Assembly (NCBI RefSeq): GCF_014841125.1
Contig: NZ_JACYTQ010000003.1
Location: 682,001-746,000, forward strand
Length of the DNA: 64,000 nucleotides
Direction of reading: 5' to 3'
From: Echinicola arenosa
GTDB lineage: Bacteria > Bacteroidota > Bacteroidia > Cytophagales > Cyclobacteriaceae
Part shown: positions 36,267-45,422 of the stretch, piece by piece
Numbering within the stretch: the stretch's first letter is position 1
Layout: every line of letters starts with the position of its first letter
The notes under the pieces: generated by a model
What the model was told of the DNA's origin: nothing
The model's database searches: none
The model's input: only the letters and a program-made list of their open reading frames with translations
Made by a program: the position numbers and the translations under genes

Positions 36267-39059
36267 TTATTCAATTACATACCAAGTATAGGAATTGGCA
36301 GGAATAATGACTTTTAGATGGATATTGTACTCCCGATCCAAAGTGTAATTAACGCTCTTTCCTTCTTTTTCCCGCACTTTTGCCTCATCTGTCAGGCCCG
36401 TGTAGTAAAGAGGAAGCTTGATTTCCCTGACCATTTCCTTATCCGTTGGGTTAAAGAACATGGCCAGTCCCTTTTCTTTCAAGGCCGGATTGGCGTGCAT
36501 AAAGCCATCCCAATCTTTTCCTGATGGCCTTCTCAGGTGAATGATATCACTGTTGAGAATATTTCTGTACTCCTTGTACCAACCTATCACTTCCTTGACC
36601 AATTTTTTGGTCTCTGGAGCATCATATAACCTCGGCCCCCTGTAACATGCCTGAACACCAGAACCATAGTTTTGCATCATATGGTTTTCATAATCCTTCA
36701 AATGATCTTTTAGAGGCTCCAAGGTAGCCGCTGCTCCACCTCCATGATATTGGGTCAAGGGCACAAACGTCCAACACATGCTGGGTATCCTGTCCCATAG
36801 CCCATCATAAATGTTCAACCGCCCATGCATCAGGTGTCTTTCTCGAGGCAAGGACCAATTGACTTCTCGGTAGCCAATTCCTGTTTTATTGGTACCTGAA
36901 TTGACATAGAAGTCCGGTACATTCATATAGATGCCTTCAGCCCTCATCCATTGATACAGCCCTTGGATCTGGGCATATTGCTTCCACTGGGAATCCCCCA
37001 ATCCATTGTGATGGGCGTGGCTGGTAGACGCACAGACATTGCCTGGATAAGAACCATCATTCTCAAATACTTGCATCCCAGTTTGGTTAAAAAATTTCTT
37101 GATCTTTCTGAAATAATCATAACCCCATTCACTGCTGAGACAAGGAGAGGAACCAAAGATCATCCCTCCTCTTTTGCCTGTCTCAGGATTGATCACATCC
37201 ACTTCCTCACTGATCCAACGACTGGAAAGCAAAGAATAACCGCCTAACTCTATGCCCTTGGCATTGGCATATTCTCTTAATTCACGGAATTTTCTGTAAT
37301 TTTCTTCAGACTCATCCTCCATGTCCATACCACTACCGAAGCTCAGAATGATCATCTCATAGCCGACTTCGGCACATTGGTCAACTGCTGTTTTGACCAC
37401 CTCAGGGTCCGTAGAGGTCAAGTGAAGGAAGATGGGGTTTTCTGTGGTCCATGGAGAAATGGTCCGGTACATCTTCCGGATAAACAAGCCATTTCTTTCT
37501 TCATCGCGAGAATCCATCGGCAATTCCCACACCCTGAATGTGCTCAAGGTATCACCTACTGCTATGGCAGTTTCTGGTCCCAATGGCGGTTTGACTTCTA
37601 ATAGACAAGGCAGGTTGAGTGGATAATTAGTCTGTGTGGTATACCTTGGGTCCTTTTCCCAAAAAACGGTCTCTTGGGAGGTTTTCTGTTGCATCCCACC
37701 AAAAGCATAGTCTGTTTGGATATGGATATTGGGCTTCACCCAATTCTCTGGAGTCTCCACCAAGTTTTCTCCTTCCACCATGGCCAACTGCTCCAACTTA
37801 AAGCTGTTCAGCTGCACGATCAAATCACTGTCATTAATTACTTCTATCCACTTGGAAAGCGTCGGGATACCATCATACAAGGCAAAGTGAACCTTGACCA
37901 AGATACCCTCTTTTTCAAGCGTAAAAACCACCTCTTTTCCGCTTGGCATCTCTTTGTTCATGGCCCAGCGAACCCTTTTCCAAACCAGTCTGTCCGTAAT
38001 TTCCCTCACTTCAAAATCCTGGATCTGGAAACTGTTTTGGGTAGCCATCAGTTCCTCTGTCCATTTCATCAGCGTGTAGCCATACTCAGGCTGGGGGCTT
38101 AATCCGCCGATATCATAACTCCGACCATCAATGGTCAGCACTCCTTCATTGGACACAGCACGGAGCAAGGTTTCTCCGGTCATCAAATTTGTAAAATCAA
38201 TAGTTGCCAAGTTAGGGCTTAACTTAAAAGTTCTTGCAATCAGCCCATTGCTGAGCACTAGTTGGTCCTCTCCACTTTTTAATACTTCAGCCTTAGCCTT
38301 TGAATGATCAATTAGCCAATCATAATTCGGCTGGCCAAGCGGCAGTTGCACCGCTTTTAATTTACTTAATTTTCCAAGTAAGTATTCCCTTACCACACTA
38401 TTCTGTTCAACCTTCTCCCCTACAAAATCACCTGGTTTGATCACTGGGGCTATTTCGAAAAATTCAATTTTTGGCTCTACCCAAACTGCATGATCACCAC
38501 TCGGCCCATCTCCAGCATCCTCAACAATAAGCTCCAGTACACCACCTTTTACATCTAAATCAATGGATTTGGCCGCATCACCTTTTCGCATGATCCCACT
38601 GTTATATATTTCCTCTCCATTATGAACTAATTTGAAGATGACCGACCCCTGATCTACGGAACCATTCTCCCCTTCCACGCCAACAAACTGCTTTTTGCTG
38701 GACGTTACTTCATAAAAAATACGCTTACCATCTGTCAGCGGTATGGTTTTTATATTTTCTGACTCATAGTCAACCTTCGAATCATTCACTCCAACCTTAG
38801 CAGAAAAGTGACTTCCATTGTTCATTTTAATCTTAATGACCGAATTGGAATGTACTCCTATGCCATCAGAAAAATACTCCCCACCAATAGATAGCTCCTC
38901 TCCCGTTACTGAACGGTTTTTCACAGGAGCAGCGTAAGTTTGCTCACTGAGTGAAATATTCAAATCCTGCAAAGCCGTGTAAGTCTGAGCCTGAATGGTT
39001 TTACTCCAACCAAACACCAAAGCCAATAGCATTAATGTCTGGAATAATTTCATTTTCAT
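36267..39059 (-). CDS. NPCBM-domain glycoside hydrolase, clan GH-D-like (alpha-galactosidase-type)
   Basis: A large exported enzyme (about 930 aa). An ATG at 39059 (or 39053) with a signal peptide ending near IQAQ replaces the TTG at 39068. Residues about 35-210 form an NPCBM/NEW2 carbohydrate-binding domain (GGEYFSDGIGVHSNSVIKIK ... KQFVGVEGENG ... AVWVEPKIEFF). An N-terminal beta-sandwich and a (beta/alpha)8 barrel follow, with EMIILSFGSGMDMEDESEEN, GIELGGYSLLSSRW and VFENDGSYPGNVCASTSHAH. This layout is like alpha-galactosidase-related (GH27/GH36) enzymes, though I cannot name the family. The candidate nucleophile Asp is in FENDGSYPG. It is the last gene of the fucosidase/sulfatase operon, 15-25 bp after the sulfatase, suggesting it cuts an alpha-galactosyl or related branch. 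Confidence 0.8.
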   Translation of the reverse strand: MKMKLFQTLMLLALVFGWSKTIQAQTYTALQDLNISLSEQTYAAPVKNRSVTGEELSIGGEYFSDGIGVHSNSVIKIKMNNGSHFSAKVGVNDSKVDYESENIKTIPLTDGKRIFYEVTSSKKQFVGVEGENGSVDQGSVIFKLVHNGEEIYNSGIMRKGDAAKSIDLDVKGGVLELIVEDAGDGPSGDHAVWVEPKIEFFEIAPVIKPGDFVGEKVEQNSVVREYLLGKLSKLKAVQLPLGQPNYDWLIDHSKAKAEVLKSGEDQLVLSNGLIARTFKLSPNLATIDFTNLMTGETLLRAVSNEGVLTIDGRSYDIGGLSPQPEYGYTLMKWTEELMATQNSFQIQDFEVREITDRLVWKRVRWAMNKEMPSGKEVVFTLEKEGILVKVHFALYDGIPTLSKWIEVINDSDLIVQLNSFKLEQLAMVEGENLVETPENWVKPNIHIQTDYAFGGMQQKTSQETVFWEKDPRYTTQTNYPLNLPCLLEVKPPLGPETAIAVGDTLSTFRVWELPMDSRDEERNGLFIRKMYRTISPWTTENPIFLHLTSTDPEVVKTAVDQCAEVGYEMIILSFGSGMDMEDESEENYRKFRELREYANAKGIELGGYSLLSSRWISEEVDVINPETGKRGGMIFGSSPCLSSEWGYDYFRKIKKFFNQTGMQVFENDGSYPGNVCASTSHAHHNGLGDSQWKQYAQIQGLYQWMRAEGIYMNVPDFYVNSGTNKTGIGYREVNWSLPRERHLMHGRLNIYDGLWDRIPSMCWTFVPLTQYHGGGAAATLEPLKDHLKDYENHMMQNYGSGVQACYRGPRLYDAPETKKLVKEVIGWYKEYRNILNSDIIHLRRPSGKDWDGFMHANPALKEKGLAMFFNPTDKEMVREIKLPLYYTGLTDEAKVREKEGKSVNYTLDREYNIHLKVIIPANSYTWYVIE

Positions 39060-39083
39060 TTTATTCAATTTTTATCTTAATCT

Positions 39084-40592
39084 TTATTTCAAAAGCTCAC
39101 TGGGATAGGGAACTGGTTTTCCTGTGGCTTTGATAGTCGGCATTTGTGCGTCTGTATCCTTCAGGAGCTTGGTCATCAACTGGGCCATTTCCATTGTTCT
39201 ATCCAATTCCTTTTCACTTAAATCGGTGGACTCGCCTATATCGTCATTTAGGTTATACAACTCCAATTTTTGATCTACATGGTGATAGATCAATTTCCAG
39301 TCACCTTTTCTTACCACACTATAAGGGGGATTATAATAAGTGTTGGGATAGTGCCAAAGCAATGGTCTTGTATTGGATGACTTTTTTCCTTTAAGTTTTC
39401 TAACAAAGCTATGACCATCCATGCTCGTTTGAGCTGCTTCCTTGAGTCCAGCCATTTCGAGAAAAGTTGGAAAGATATCCTCAATTATCACATAGTCCTC
39501 ATTAACTGAATTAGGCTTGGTTTCATCTGGCCATTTTACCAAAAGTGGCACCCGAATACCTCCCTCATATGGACTGAGCTTATGACCTCTCAAGGGTTTG
39601 TTTTGAGGCACCTGCTTGTGGGCACCATTATCGGACATAAATACAATAATGGTGTTATCCGAAACCCCTAAATTTTCCAAATGGTCCATTATGTCTCCAA
39701 GTGATTTATCCATACCTTCAATCATGGTGGCATATGTCGCTTCGTGTTCACTAAACCCTTGTTCAATGTATTTTTGATAATAGCGTTTGTCCTTTTCCCA
39801 GGGAGCATGGATCGCATAATGTGACATGTACAAGTAAAAAGGTTGCTCTTTTTCCACTGATTTACTAACTTCTTTTAAAGCCTCACGGGTCAAAGCTTCC
39901 GTCAAATAGATTTCTTGTCCATGGTATTTTTCCAAGTCAGGAATATCCCAAATGTGGTTTCCAGCATCTCTCCAATCTGCACTAAAATCATGGATTCCCA
40001 GGTAACTCCCTGGACCACCTGCAGCATGGCCTCCAATATTTACCTTAAAACCTAAATTTAAAGGATCCTCCCCAGGAGTTCCCTCAGCACCAAAGTGTGC
40101 TTTACCCACATGGATTGTTTGGTATCCCCCTTTACTAAGGAGTGTGGGTAAAGTTTTGGCACTAATGGTATAAGGAACCGATGAATCAGGACTGAGTCCA
40201 TTGACATTCCATTGGGGTGATTCCACAACTGGATTTTCAGTATCTGGTGATACATCTTTCTTCAAGGTCCAATTGGTCACCCGATGCCTGGCCGCATTCA
40301 TTCCTGTCATCAAACTGATCCTTGAAGGGGAACAAACCGCGCTTGCATAGGCTTGGGTAAACTTCATCCCATCATGGGCCATCCGCTCCATATTGGGGGT
40401 TTTATAGCGTTTGTTTAACTCAGTCACTTCCTTAAAAAAAGGAACAGAAGTATCCTGCCAACCCATATCGTCCACAAAGAAAAAAACAATATTGGGTTGG
40501 TTCTTTTTCTTCGGTTGTTGGTTTTGGGCCATAGCTTTATTAGCTGAAAATACCATCGCCAAAAACAATAATGAAGTACGTATAAGCATCAT
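39084..40592 (-). CDS. S1-family sulfatase
   Basis: Exported sulfatase of about 502 aa. A signal peptide ends near KAMAQ. Metal-site Asp residues lie in FFFVDDMGWQD (about 41-46). The formylglycine motif is C87-S-P-S-R91, followed by ISLMTGMNAARHRVTNW. Downstream, VGKAHFGAEG, VFMSDNGAHKQVPQNKPLRG and GGIRVPLLVKWP are typical of polysaccharide-desulfating S1 enzymes. It is much shorter than the 1-2177 sulfatase and from a different subfamily, so the two probably remove sulfate from different positions. The gene is 14 bp from the GH29 gene and is part of a five-gene operon. Activation by a formylglycine-generating enzyme encoded elsewhere is expected. Confidence 0.94.
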   Translation of the reverse strand: MMLIRTSLLFLAMVFSANKAMAQNQQPKKKNQPNIVFFFVDDMGWQDTSVPFFKEVTELNKRYKTPNMERMAHDGMKFTQAYASAVCSPSRISLMTGMNAARHRVTNWTLKKDVSPDTENPVVESPQWNVNGLSPDSSVPYTISAKTLPTLLSKGGYQTIHVGKAHFGAEGTPGEDPLNLGFKVNIGGHAAGGPGSYLGIHDFSADWRDAGNHIWDIPDLEKYHGQEIYLTEALTREALKEVSKSVEKEQPFYLYMSHYAIHAPWEKDKRYYQKYIEQGFSEHEATYATMIEGMDKSLGDIMDHLENLGVSDNTIIVFMSDNGAHKQVPQNKPLRGHKLSPYEGGIRVPLLVKWPDETKPNSVNEDYVIIEDIFPTFLEMAGLKEAAQTSMDGHSFVRKLKGKKSSNTRPLLWHYPNTYYNPPYSVVRKGDWKLIYHHVDQKLELYNLNDDIGESTDLSEKELDRTMEMAQLMTKLLKDTDAQMPTIKATGKPVPYPSELLK

Positions 40593-40606
40593 ATTTTTCT
40601 ATATGG

Positions 40607-41662
40607 TTAAATTGAAAGCCTCTCCTTCAAGGACTTTAGTATTTCTACATCTTTTTCCCTCAACCTGCCTTCCCTGTTGGGTGGACAATTAAGAATCAAA
40701 ATATTGTCATTGGCGGTGGCTTTTCGATAAAGCTTTTCCAGTTCATCCAAGGATTTCCAAACGGTATCTTGCGTATTGTAAAACCATCTTTGACTCATAC
40801 AAACGGTAGATTCCCAAGGCATGTAATAGGATTGGCCATCATAGGTAAATATTTTGGGATCATCTTCTGCAGGTAGGTAGGGATCTCCCAATCTAAAATC
40901 ACTGGGAAAATACCGGATGGGGAACCCTTCTTTTTGTTCTTCAGGTTTGACCGGATGGTGGTCAGGATCGTTGGGCAGACCTATAGACCAATTGACTCCT
41001 ATTTGACAATCAGGCTCGCGCTGCTTTATGGCTTGATAAAGTGCTTTGATGGGCCACCTTGAATTTTCTTTCACCCATCCCCCATCAAACCAAAACTCAA
41101 CAATCGAGGTATGCTTTTCAGTGATGTCAATCAACTCTTGAATCTGGTGGAGCATGTATTCATTGTAAGTACTGTCTTGGTCTGGGGCTTCCACATTCGA
41201 GTTTACTTTTCGGTCCCAAAGGGAGTAATATAAACCCAGCCCAATATCATATTTTTTACATGCTTTGGCCACTTCCTCCACCACATTGGTAGAATTGGGT
41301 GATGAGGCGACATCATAGGTGGTCAATTCGCTGTCCCAAAGACAAAAACCTTCATGATGTTTGGTGATCAAAATCACATACTTCATTCCTGCTTCCTTTG
41401 CGGTCCTTATCCATTGTTCCGCATCTATGTTACTTGGGTTATAGCTTGAAGCTTCTTTTGAGCCATCTGTCCATTCCATATCATGAAAGGTATTCACCCC
41501 AAAGTGGATGAACATACCATATTTTCGTTCCATCTGTGCAAGCTGAGTTTTACTTGGAGAGGTAGAAGGTTCGGGCATGATTCCCTTGTTTTCCTCTTGG
41601 GAATGCTGACAGCCAAAGGAAAAAGCTGAAGCCAGTAGTAATCCTATTAGGTACTTTCTCAT
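40607..41662 (-). CDS. GH29 alpha-L-fucosidase lipoprotein (short form)
   Basis: Retaining exo-alpha-L-fucosidase. The lipobox Cys18 (LLASAFSFGC) is followed by the barrel: RKYGMFIHFGVNTFHDMEWT, YVILITKHHEGFCLWDSELT, and the nucleophile strand EFWFDGGW (Asp193). 351 aa is short for GH29; the C-terminal beta-sandwich domain that many members carry is absent. The protein nevertheless ends after a complete barrel (NILILNCPPNREGRLREKDV), so it is not visibly truncated. Its start overlaps the stop of the upstream propeller enzyme by 4 bp (ATGA), showing translational coupling. Cooperation with the GH95 enzyme and sulfatases on a fucan is inferred. Confidence 0.93.
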   Translation of the reverse strand: MRKYLIGLLLASAFSFGCQHSQEENKGIMPEPSTSPSKTQLAQMERKYGMFIHFGVNTFHDMEWTDGSKEASSYNPSNIDAEQWIRTAKEAGMKYVILITKHHEGFCLWDSELTTYDVASSPNSTNVVEEVAKACKKYDIGLGLYYSLWDRKVNSNVEAPDQDSTYNEYMLHQIQELIDITEKHTSIVEFWFDGGWVKENSRWPIKALYQAIKQREPDCQIGVNWSIGLPNDPDHHPVKPEEQKEGFPIRYFPSDFRLGDPYLPAEDDPKIFTYDGQSYYMPWESTVCMSQRWFYNTQDTVWKSLDELEKLYRKATANDNILILNCPPNREGRLREKDVEILKSLKERLSI

Positions 41663-42756
41663 TTTGAAGGTTTAATTGGAATTGTAACTATAAATGAGTC
41701 ATTGCCCTTCTTGCAGGCCAATAACAGCACTTGAATATCTCCATTCTCCCGATATACATTTGGTCGTTCCATTCGGTCAGGATTGAGCTTTTCCCCTTTT
41801 TTCATTGGAATTTCTTTTGGCATAATCTCAAATTCATCGTTTTTATTCCAATGAATTCCATCTTCTGAACTTACTAAGCCAATAAAAGTATGAGCGTGGA
41901 AAATACCGAAATATTTACCTCGAAGATCATCATACCATAAGGACATATCTTCTGTATCCAAATAGTCAATCACCGGCTGATCCTGAATAACAAAGGGACC
42001 TGCGGGATGATTGCCTATTGCCAAAGCCTGATTTCTTGTAAAATTAGTATCATTCGGTTTGTCTCCTTTGACGATAAGATAGTATTTCCCATCCTTTCCC
42101 CTATCGATTGCCGGGTTCACTGTCAATGTGGTGATCGGTCCCGATGGTTCTATCAATGGAGTATCCATGCGCTCCCAAGGACCTGAAAGTGAATTCGCCA
42201 CGGCAACGCCTGTTCTTTGATTGGGTCTTAAAATTTTCCAATTAGGATGTGTATAGCCTGTCAAACTTGTTTCTAGGAGTTCCTCTCCAGAATAGGCTAT
42301 ATTATTTCCTAAATTTGTAGAGATATAGTACAAATAATACTTGCCCTCAAAATACTTGATTTTAGGGTTGTGGGCAGTTATGGCATCCCAGTGGCCTTTT
42401 CCTCTACCATTCAGTACTGTTTCTTTATATGTCCACGGGCCTGATGGTGAAGCAGAAACAGCATGAGCCACTTCTGAGTAAAGCAGCCAGCCTGTAAATT
42501 TTGTATCCCTGGGCCATCTGGAGTAAAACAAATGATATTGATTGTCATCTCCTTTAATAATCGAGCCTCCCCAATTGAAAAAGTCTTCCGAGCGAAAAAT
42601 GTTACTTTCATCTACCGGTTGGATTTTATCCCTGAACATAAAATCCTCATGGATATTCTGGGCAATGACAGGAATGAAGCCTAATAATAAAACGATGAAA
42701 GTGGCTAGACCATTTTTATAATTGCTTAGGAAAACCCGCCCCTCTTTAAGTATCAT
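41659..42756 (-). CDS. Five-bladed beta-propeller glycoside hydrolase (GH43/GH117-like)
   Basis: A 365-aa exported protein with an N-terminal signal (about 15-33, GLATFIVLLLGFIPVIAQ). The repeated blade pattern is clear: GGSIIKGDDNQYHLFYSRWP, NPKIKYFEGKYYLYYISTN, PAIDRGKDGKYYLIVKGD and SLWYDDLRGKYFGIFHAHTF. Acidic residues after Gly-Lys/Asp in these strands are as in clan GH-F enzymes. The exact family cannot be read by eye; GH43, GH117 and related families acting on algal galactans or arabinans are candidates. It follows the acetylesterase by 73 bp and overlaps GH29 by 4 bp, so it works on the same substrate. Confidence 0.78.
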   Translation of the reverse strand: MILKEGRVFLSNYKNGLATFIVLLLGFIPVIAQNIHEDFMFRDKIQPVDESNIFRSEDFFNWGGSIIKGDDNQYHLFYSRWPRDTKFTGWLLYSEVAHAVSASPSGPWTYKETVLNGRGKGHWDAITAHNPKIKYFEGKYYLYYISTNLGNNIAYSGEELLETSLTGYTHPNWKILRPNQRTGVAVANSLSGPWERMDTPLIEPSGPITTLTVNPAIDRGKDGKYYLIVKGDKPNDTNFTRNQALAIGNHPAGPFVIQDQPVIDYLDTEDMSLWYDDLRGKYFGIFHAHTFIGLVSSEDGIHWNKNDEFEIMPKEIPMKKGEKLNPDRMERPNVYRENGDIQVLLLACKKGNDSFIVTIPIKPSK

Positions 42757-42829
42757 AAGTTGTTGATTTAGTGAGAATTAAATAGGAATAATCTATTATC
42801 TGTCTGCTTAAGAACTTTAAACATTTATT

Positions 42830-44239
42830 TTATTTAAGCTCCCAGTCATCAGTTCTGAAAGCAGATGCGGGTAAGCCATCTTTGTTGAAAAGATTGGGCA
42901 GGGCAATATCAGAGAAGGCAAACCGCACCGCAACAGGTTCTTTGACCTCTTTGGAACTTATAACTACTTGACTTCCCTCTATTTTTGCTTTGGCTAGATA
43001 AAACTTCCGATCTACTCCCGCAATATAGAATTCGAGTACATCTTTTCCTTTTGCAACCAAGCCTCCCTCAGCATGATCAAAACGGACAATGATTTTATTT
43101 TTATTCACCTCCATGCTACTAAAAACGGGGCCGCTTGGCTCAATATGCTCTACCCCATAGGTTTTTGCCAAAGCCCATAAAGCAAGCCTTCTTCCTACTT
43201 CCTGTTTATTTCCAGGATGAATGTTTTTCAAATTACCAATGTCATTGGTAACCACCATACCTGTATTGGCTACTTGCTGCATGGTCTTTAACTGGGCATC
43301 CCTTACCACTGCTGGTTCCAAGTCTTCCAAATCATTGTTGTTATAGTCAAAGGGTGCTATCTGTACATAGTAAAATGGCAAATCAGCATTTCCCCAGGCC
43401 TTTCGCCACGAGTTGATCATCATAGGGAAGGTTTCATAATAATAATCGGCATTTTGTCTGTTAGACTCCCCTTGATACCAAAGGTATCCTGCAATGTCAA
43501 AAGGAACCAAAGGGTTGATCATCGCATTATAAGCCGATCCGGGGGTTTTGGAGTACCATTGGTTTTCCGCTATATGCTCCGCAGCATCGTTTAACAATTC
43601 AGGCTTTTCCACCAACCCTAAGGGTGACCAGATTTCTATGGGAGTACCTCCCCAGCTGCTATTGATTAAACCGATGGGCACTCCCAATTCTTCCAGAAGT
43701 TCACGACCAAAAAAGTACCCAACGGCACTGAAAGACCGCATACTTTCGGGAGTACATACTGTCCATTCCCCCGGTGAGTTATCTTGCAAAGTTTCAGAAT
43801 TGTGTCTTGGAACGCTGAAAAAGCGAATATTAGGATAATTGGCTGCTTTTACCTCCTCCTCTGCATGGTCAAAGCCATTGTTTGCGCTCCATTGCATATT
43901 GGACTGGCCGGAGCAAAGCCAAACTTCTCCGATCTGGATATTTTTTAAAACAATCTCTTGATGCCCTTTAATGGTTACTGTAAATGGACCTCCATAACTT
44001 GGCGTGGGCAGTTCCACTGACCATTTTCCTTGATTTACTGTGGTTTCTAATGGCTCATTATTCCAAGATCCGGTTACCGTAATTTTTTCAGTGGTCTGTG
44101 TGCTCCAACCCCAAATGGTTGCATTGGAATTTTGCTGTAGTACCATGTTATCAGATAGAATGGAAGGCAACCAGATTTCACTTTTTGCCTGTAAAGCCAA
44201 GTGGAACACCACAAGGGTCAACAATAGCCTTTTCATCAT
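42830..44239 (-). CDS. SGNH-type sialate O-acetylesterase-like carbohydrate esterase
   Basis: A 469-aa exported esterase that removes acetyl groups from sugars. A signal peptide (1-20) is followed by a beta-rich domain and the SGNH catalytic start GEVWLCSGQSNMQW (nucleophile Ser113). Asn/Gly motifs lie in LINSSWGGTPIEIW and YLWYQGESNRQ. A candidate Asp/His pair lies in TNDIGNLKNIHPGNKQEVGR (His in IHP). These are the marks of the family annotated as sialate O-acetylesterase, which in PULs usually deacetylates plant or algal polysaccharides. It leads a five-gene operon with no SusCD of its own. Confidence 0.93.
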   Translation of the reverse strand: MMKRLLLTLVVFHLALQAKSEIWLPSILSDNMVLQQNSNATIWGWSTQTTEKITVTGSWNNEPLETTVNQGKWSVELPTPSYGGPFTVTIKGHQEIVLKNIQIGEVWLCSGQSNMQWSANNGFDHAEEEVKAANYPNIRFFSVPRHNSETLQDNSPGEWTVCTPESMRSFSAVGYFFGRELLEELGVPIGLINSSWGGTPIEIWSPLGLVEKPELLNDAAEHIAENQWYSKTPGSAYNAMINPLVPFDIAGYLWYQGESNRQNADYYYETFPMMINSWRKAWGNADLPFYYVQIAPFDYNNNDLEDLEPAVVRDAQLKTMQQVANTGMVVTNDIGNLKNIHPGNKQEVGRRLALWALAKTYGVEHIEPSGPVFSSMEVNKNKIIVRFDHAEGGLVAKGKDVLEFYIAGVDRKFYLAKAKIEGSQVVISSKEVKEPVAVRFAFSDIALPNLFNKDGLPASAFRTDDWELK

Positions 44240-44689
44240 TTTGGGAGTAATATTAGTGACAACAATAATTTAACTTGATTTTTTTTATCAATAATAAACT
44301 TTTAAAAGCTTTCTATTTATTTTCAAAACACTCTCAATTAACACAAAAACAACTTCATTTCCTAAAAGATCAACCAATTATCTTATGAGACTCTATTTTA
44401 ATATTAGTAAACTTATCTTTCTAAAAATTATTTAAACACCTAGTAATTTTACTAATGATAAAAAAATATTAAATCTGCTCCAATAGGGCATAAATTGAAA
44501 AATCCTTAACAATAAGGAAGTAGTAAATCAAAGTATTCAACGAATTACTCCTCCGATCCGTTTTAAGTATAATCGCTCGAATGCTTAAACCGGAAAAATC
44601 CCACTATAATAAAAATTGACCAGTATCAACATTTCGGCTAAGCACGATGAATGGAAGAATTACCCCAACTAATATAGGATCAAAGAATA
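44240..44689. other. Divergent intergenic region, AT-rich
   Basis: A 450-bp gap between the acetylesterase start (minus) and the SDR-like gene (plus). It should hold promoters of both. I see no conserved repeat, strong inverted repeat or small gene. The 17-bp palindrome found at 50-63 kb is absent here. Confidence 0.5.
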
Positions 44690-45358
44690 ATGAACATAAA
44701 AGCAATTATTACAGGATCAACCGGCATGGTGGGTCGTGCCGTACTTCTTGAATGTCTTGACCACCCTAGTGTAACACAAATATTGGTCATCAATAGAAGT
44801 CCGCTGGGAATCGCCCATCCCAAACTCAAAGAAATAGTTATTGAGGATTTTTATGACCTTAATCAAATCGAGGAGGAGCTTAAAGGATACAATGCCTGCT
44901 TTTATTGCTTAGGAACCTCTGCCTTAGGCATGAATGAAGAAGACTACATCAAAGTCACCTATCAAATGACCAAGGTCTTTGCAGATACTTTATATCGACT
45001 TAATCCGGAAAGTATTTTCAATTATGTTTCTGGCGCAGGAACGGATAGTTCTGAAAGTGGGCGCATGATGTGGGCCAGGGTGAAAGGCAAAACGGAAAAC
45101 ATGATCTTGAAACATGGATTTAAAGATGCTTATGCATTTAGGCCTGGTGTCATTTTACCCGAAAAAGGTATCCAATCCAAAACAGGCTGGTACAACACCA
45201 TGTATGCTATCACCAAACCCTTATTTCCTTTTCTAAAGAAATTATCATCAGTGACCACTACCACGAATGTGGGTAAGGCCATGATTGAAGTTAGCCTCTA
45301 TCCATACCGTAAAAAAATACTTGAGAACAAAGATATTAATCATATGGCCAAAAATTAA
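44690..45358 (+). CDS. NAD(P)-binding Rossmann-fold protein (atypical SDR)
   Basis: A 222-aa cytosolic protein. The N-terminal dinucleotide-binding motif GSTGMVGRAVLLECL gives the atypical-SDR GxxGxxG pattern. FNYVSGAGTDSSE...MMWARVKGKTENMI then holds the usual K-x3 region, followed by FRPGVILP. It is like the oxidoreductases related to YbjT/HTATIP2-type proteins. The substrate is unknown. It is monocistronic and convergent with PEP synthase; the hairpin at 45362-45398 ends both. Confidence 0.88.
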   Translation: MNIKAIITGSTGMVGRAVLLECLDHPSVTQILVINRSPLGIAHPKLKEIVIEDFYDLNQIEEELKGYNACFYCLGTSALGMNEEDYIKVTYQMTKVFADTLYRLNPESIFNYVSGAGTDSSESGRMMWARVKGKTENMILKHGFKDAYAFRPGVILPEKGIQSKTGWYNTMYAITKPLFPFLKKLSSVTTTTNVGKAMIEVSLYPYRKKILENKDINHMAKN

Positions 45359-45361
45359 TCA

Positions 45362-45398
45362 CATCAAAAACGGAAGGTTTTAACTCCCGCTTTTGATG
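45362..45398. terminator. Convergent terminator between SDR and ppsA
   Basis: The arms catcaaaaacgg (45362-45373) and ccgcttttgatg (45387-45398) pair at 11 of 12 positions around a 13-nt loop. Confidence 0.65.
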
Positions 45399-45422
45399 AA
45401 ACTAACGAAATCATTGATTCAT

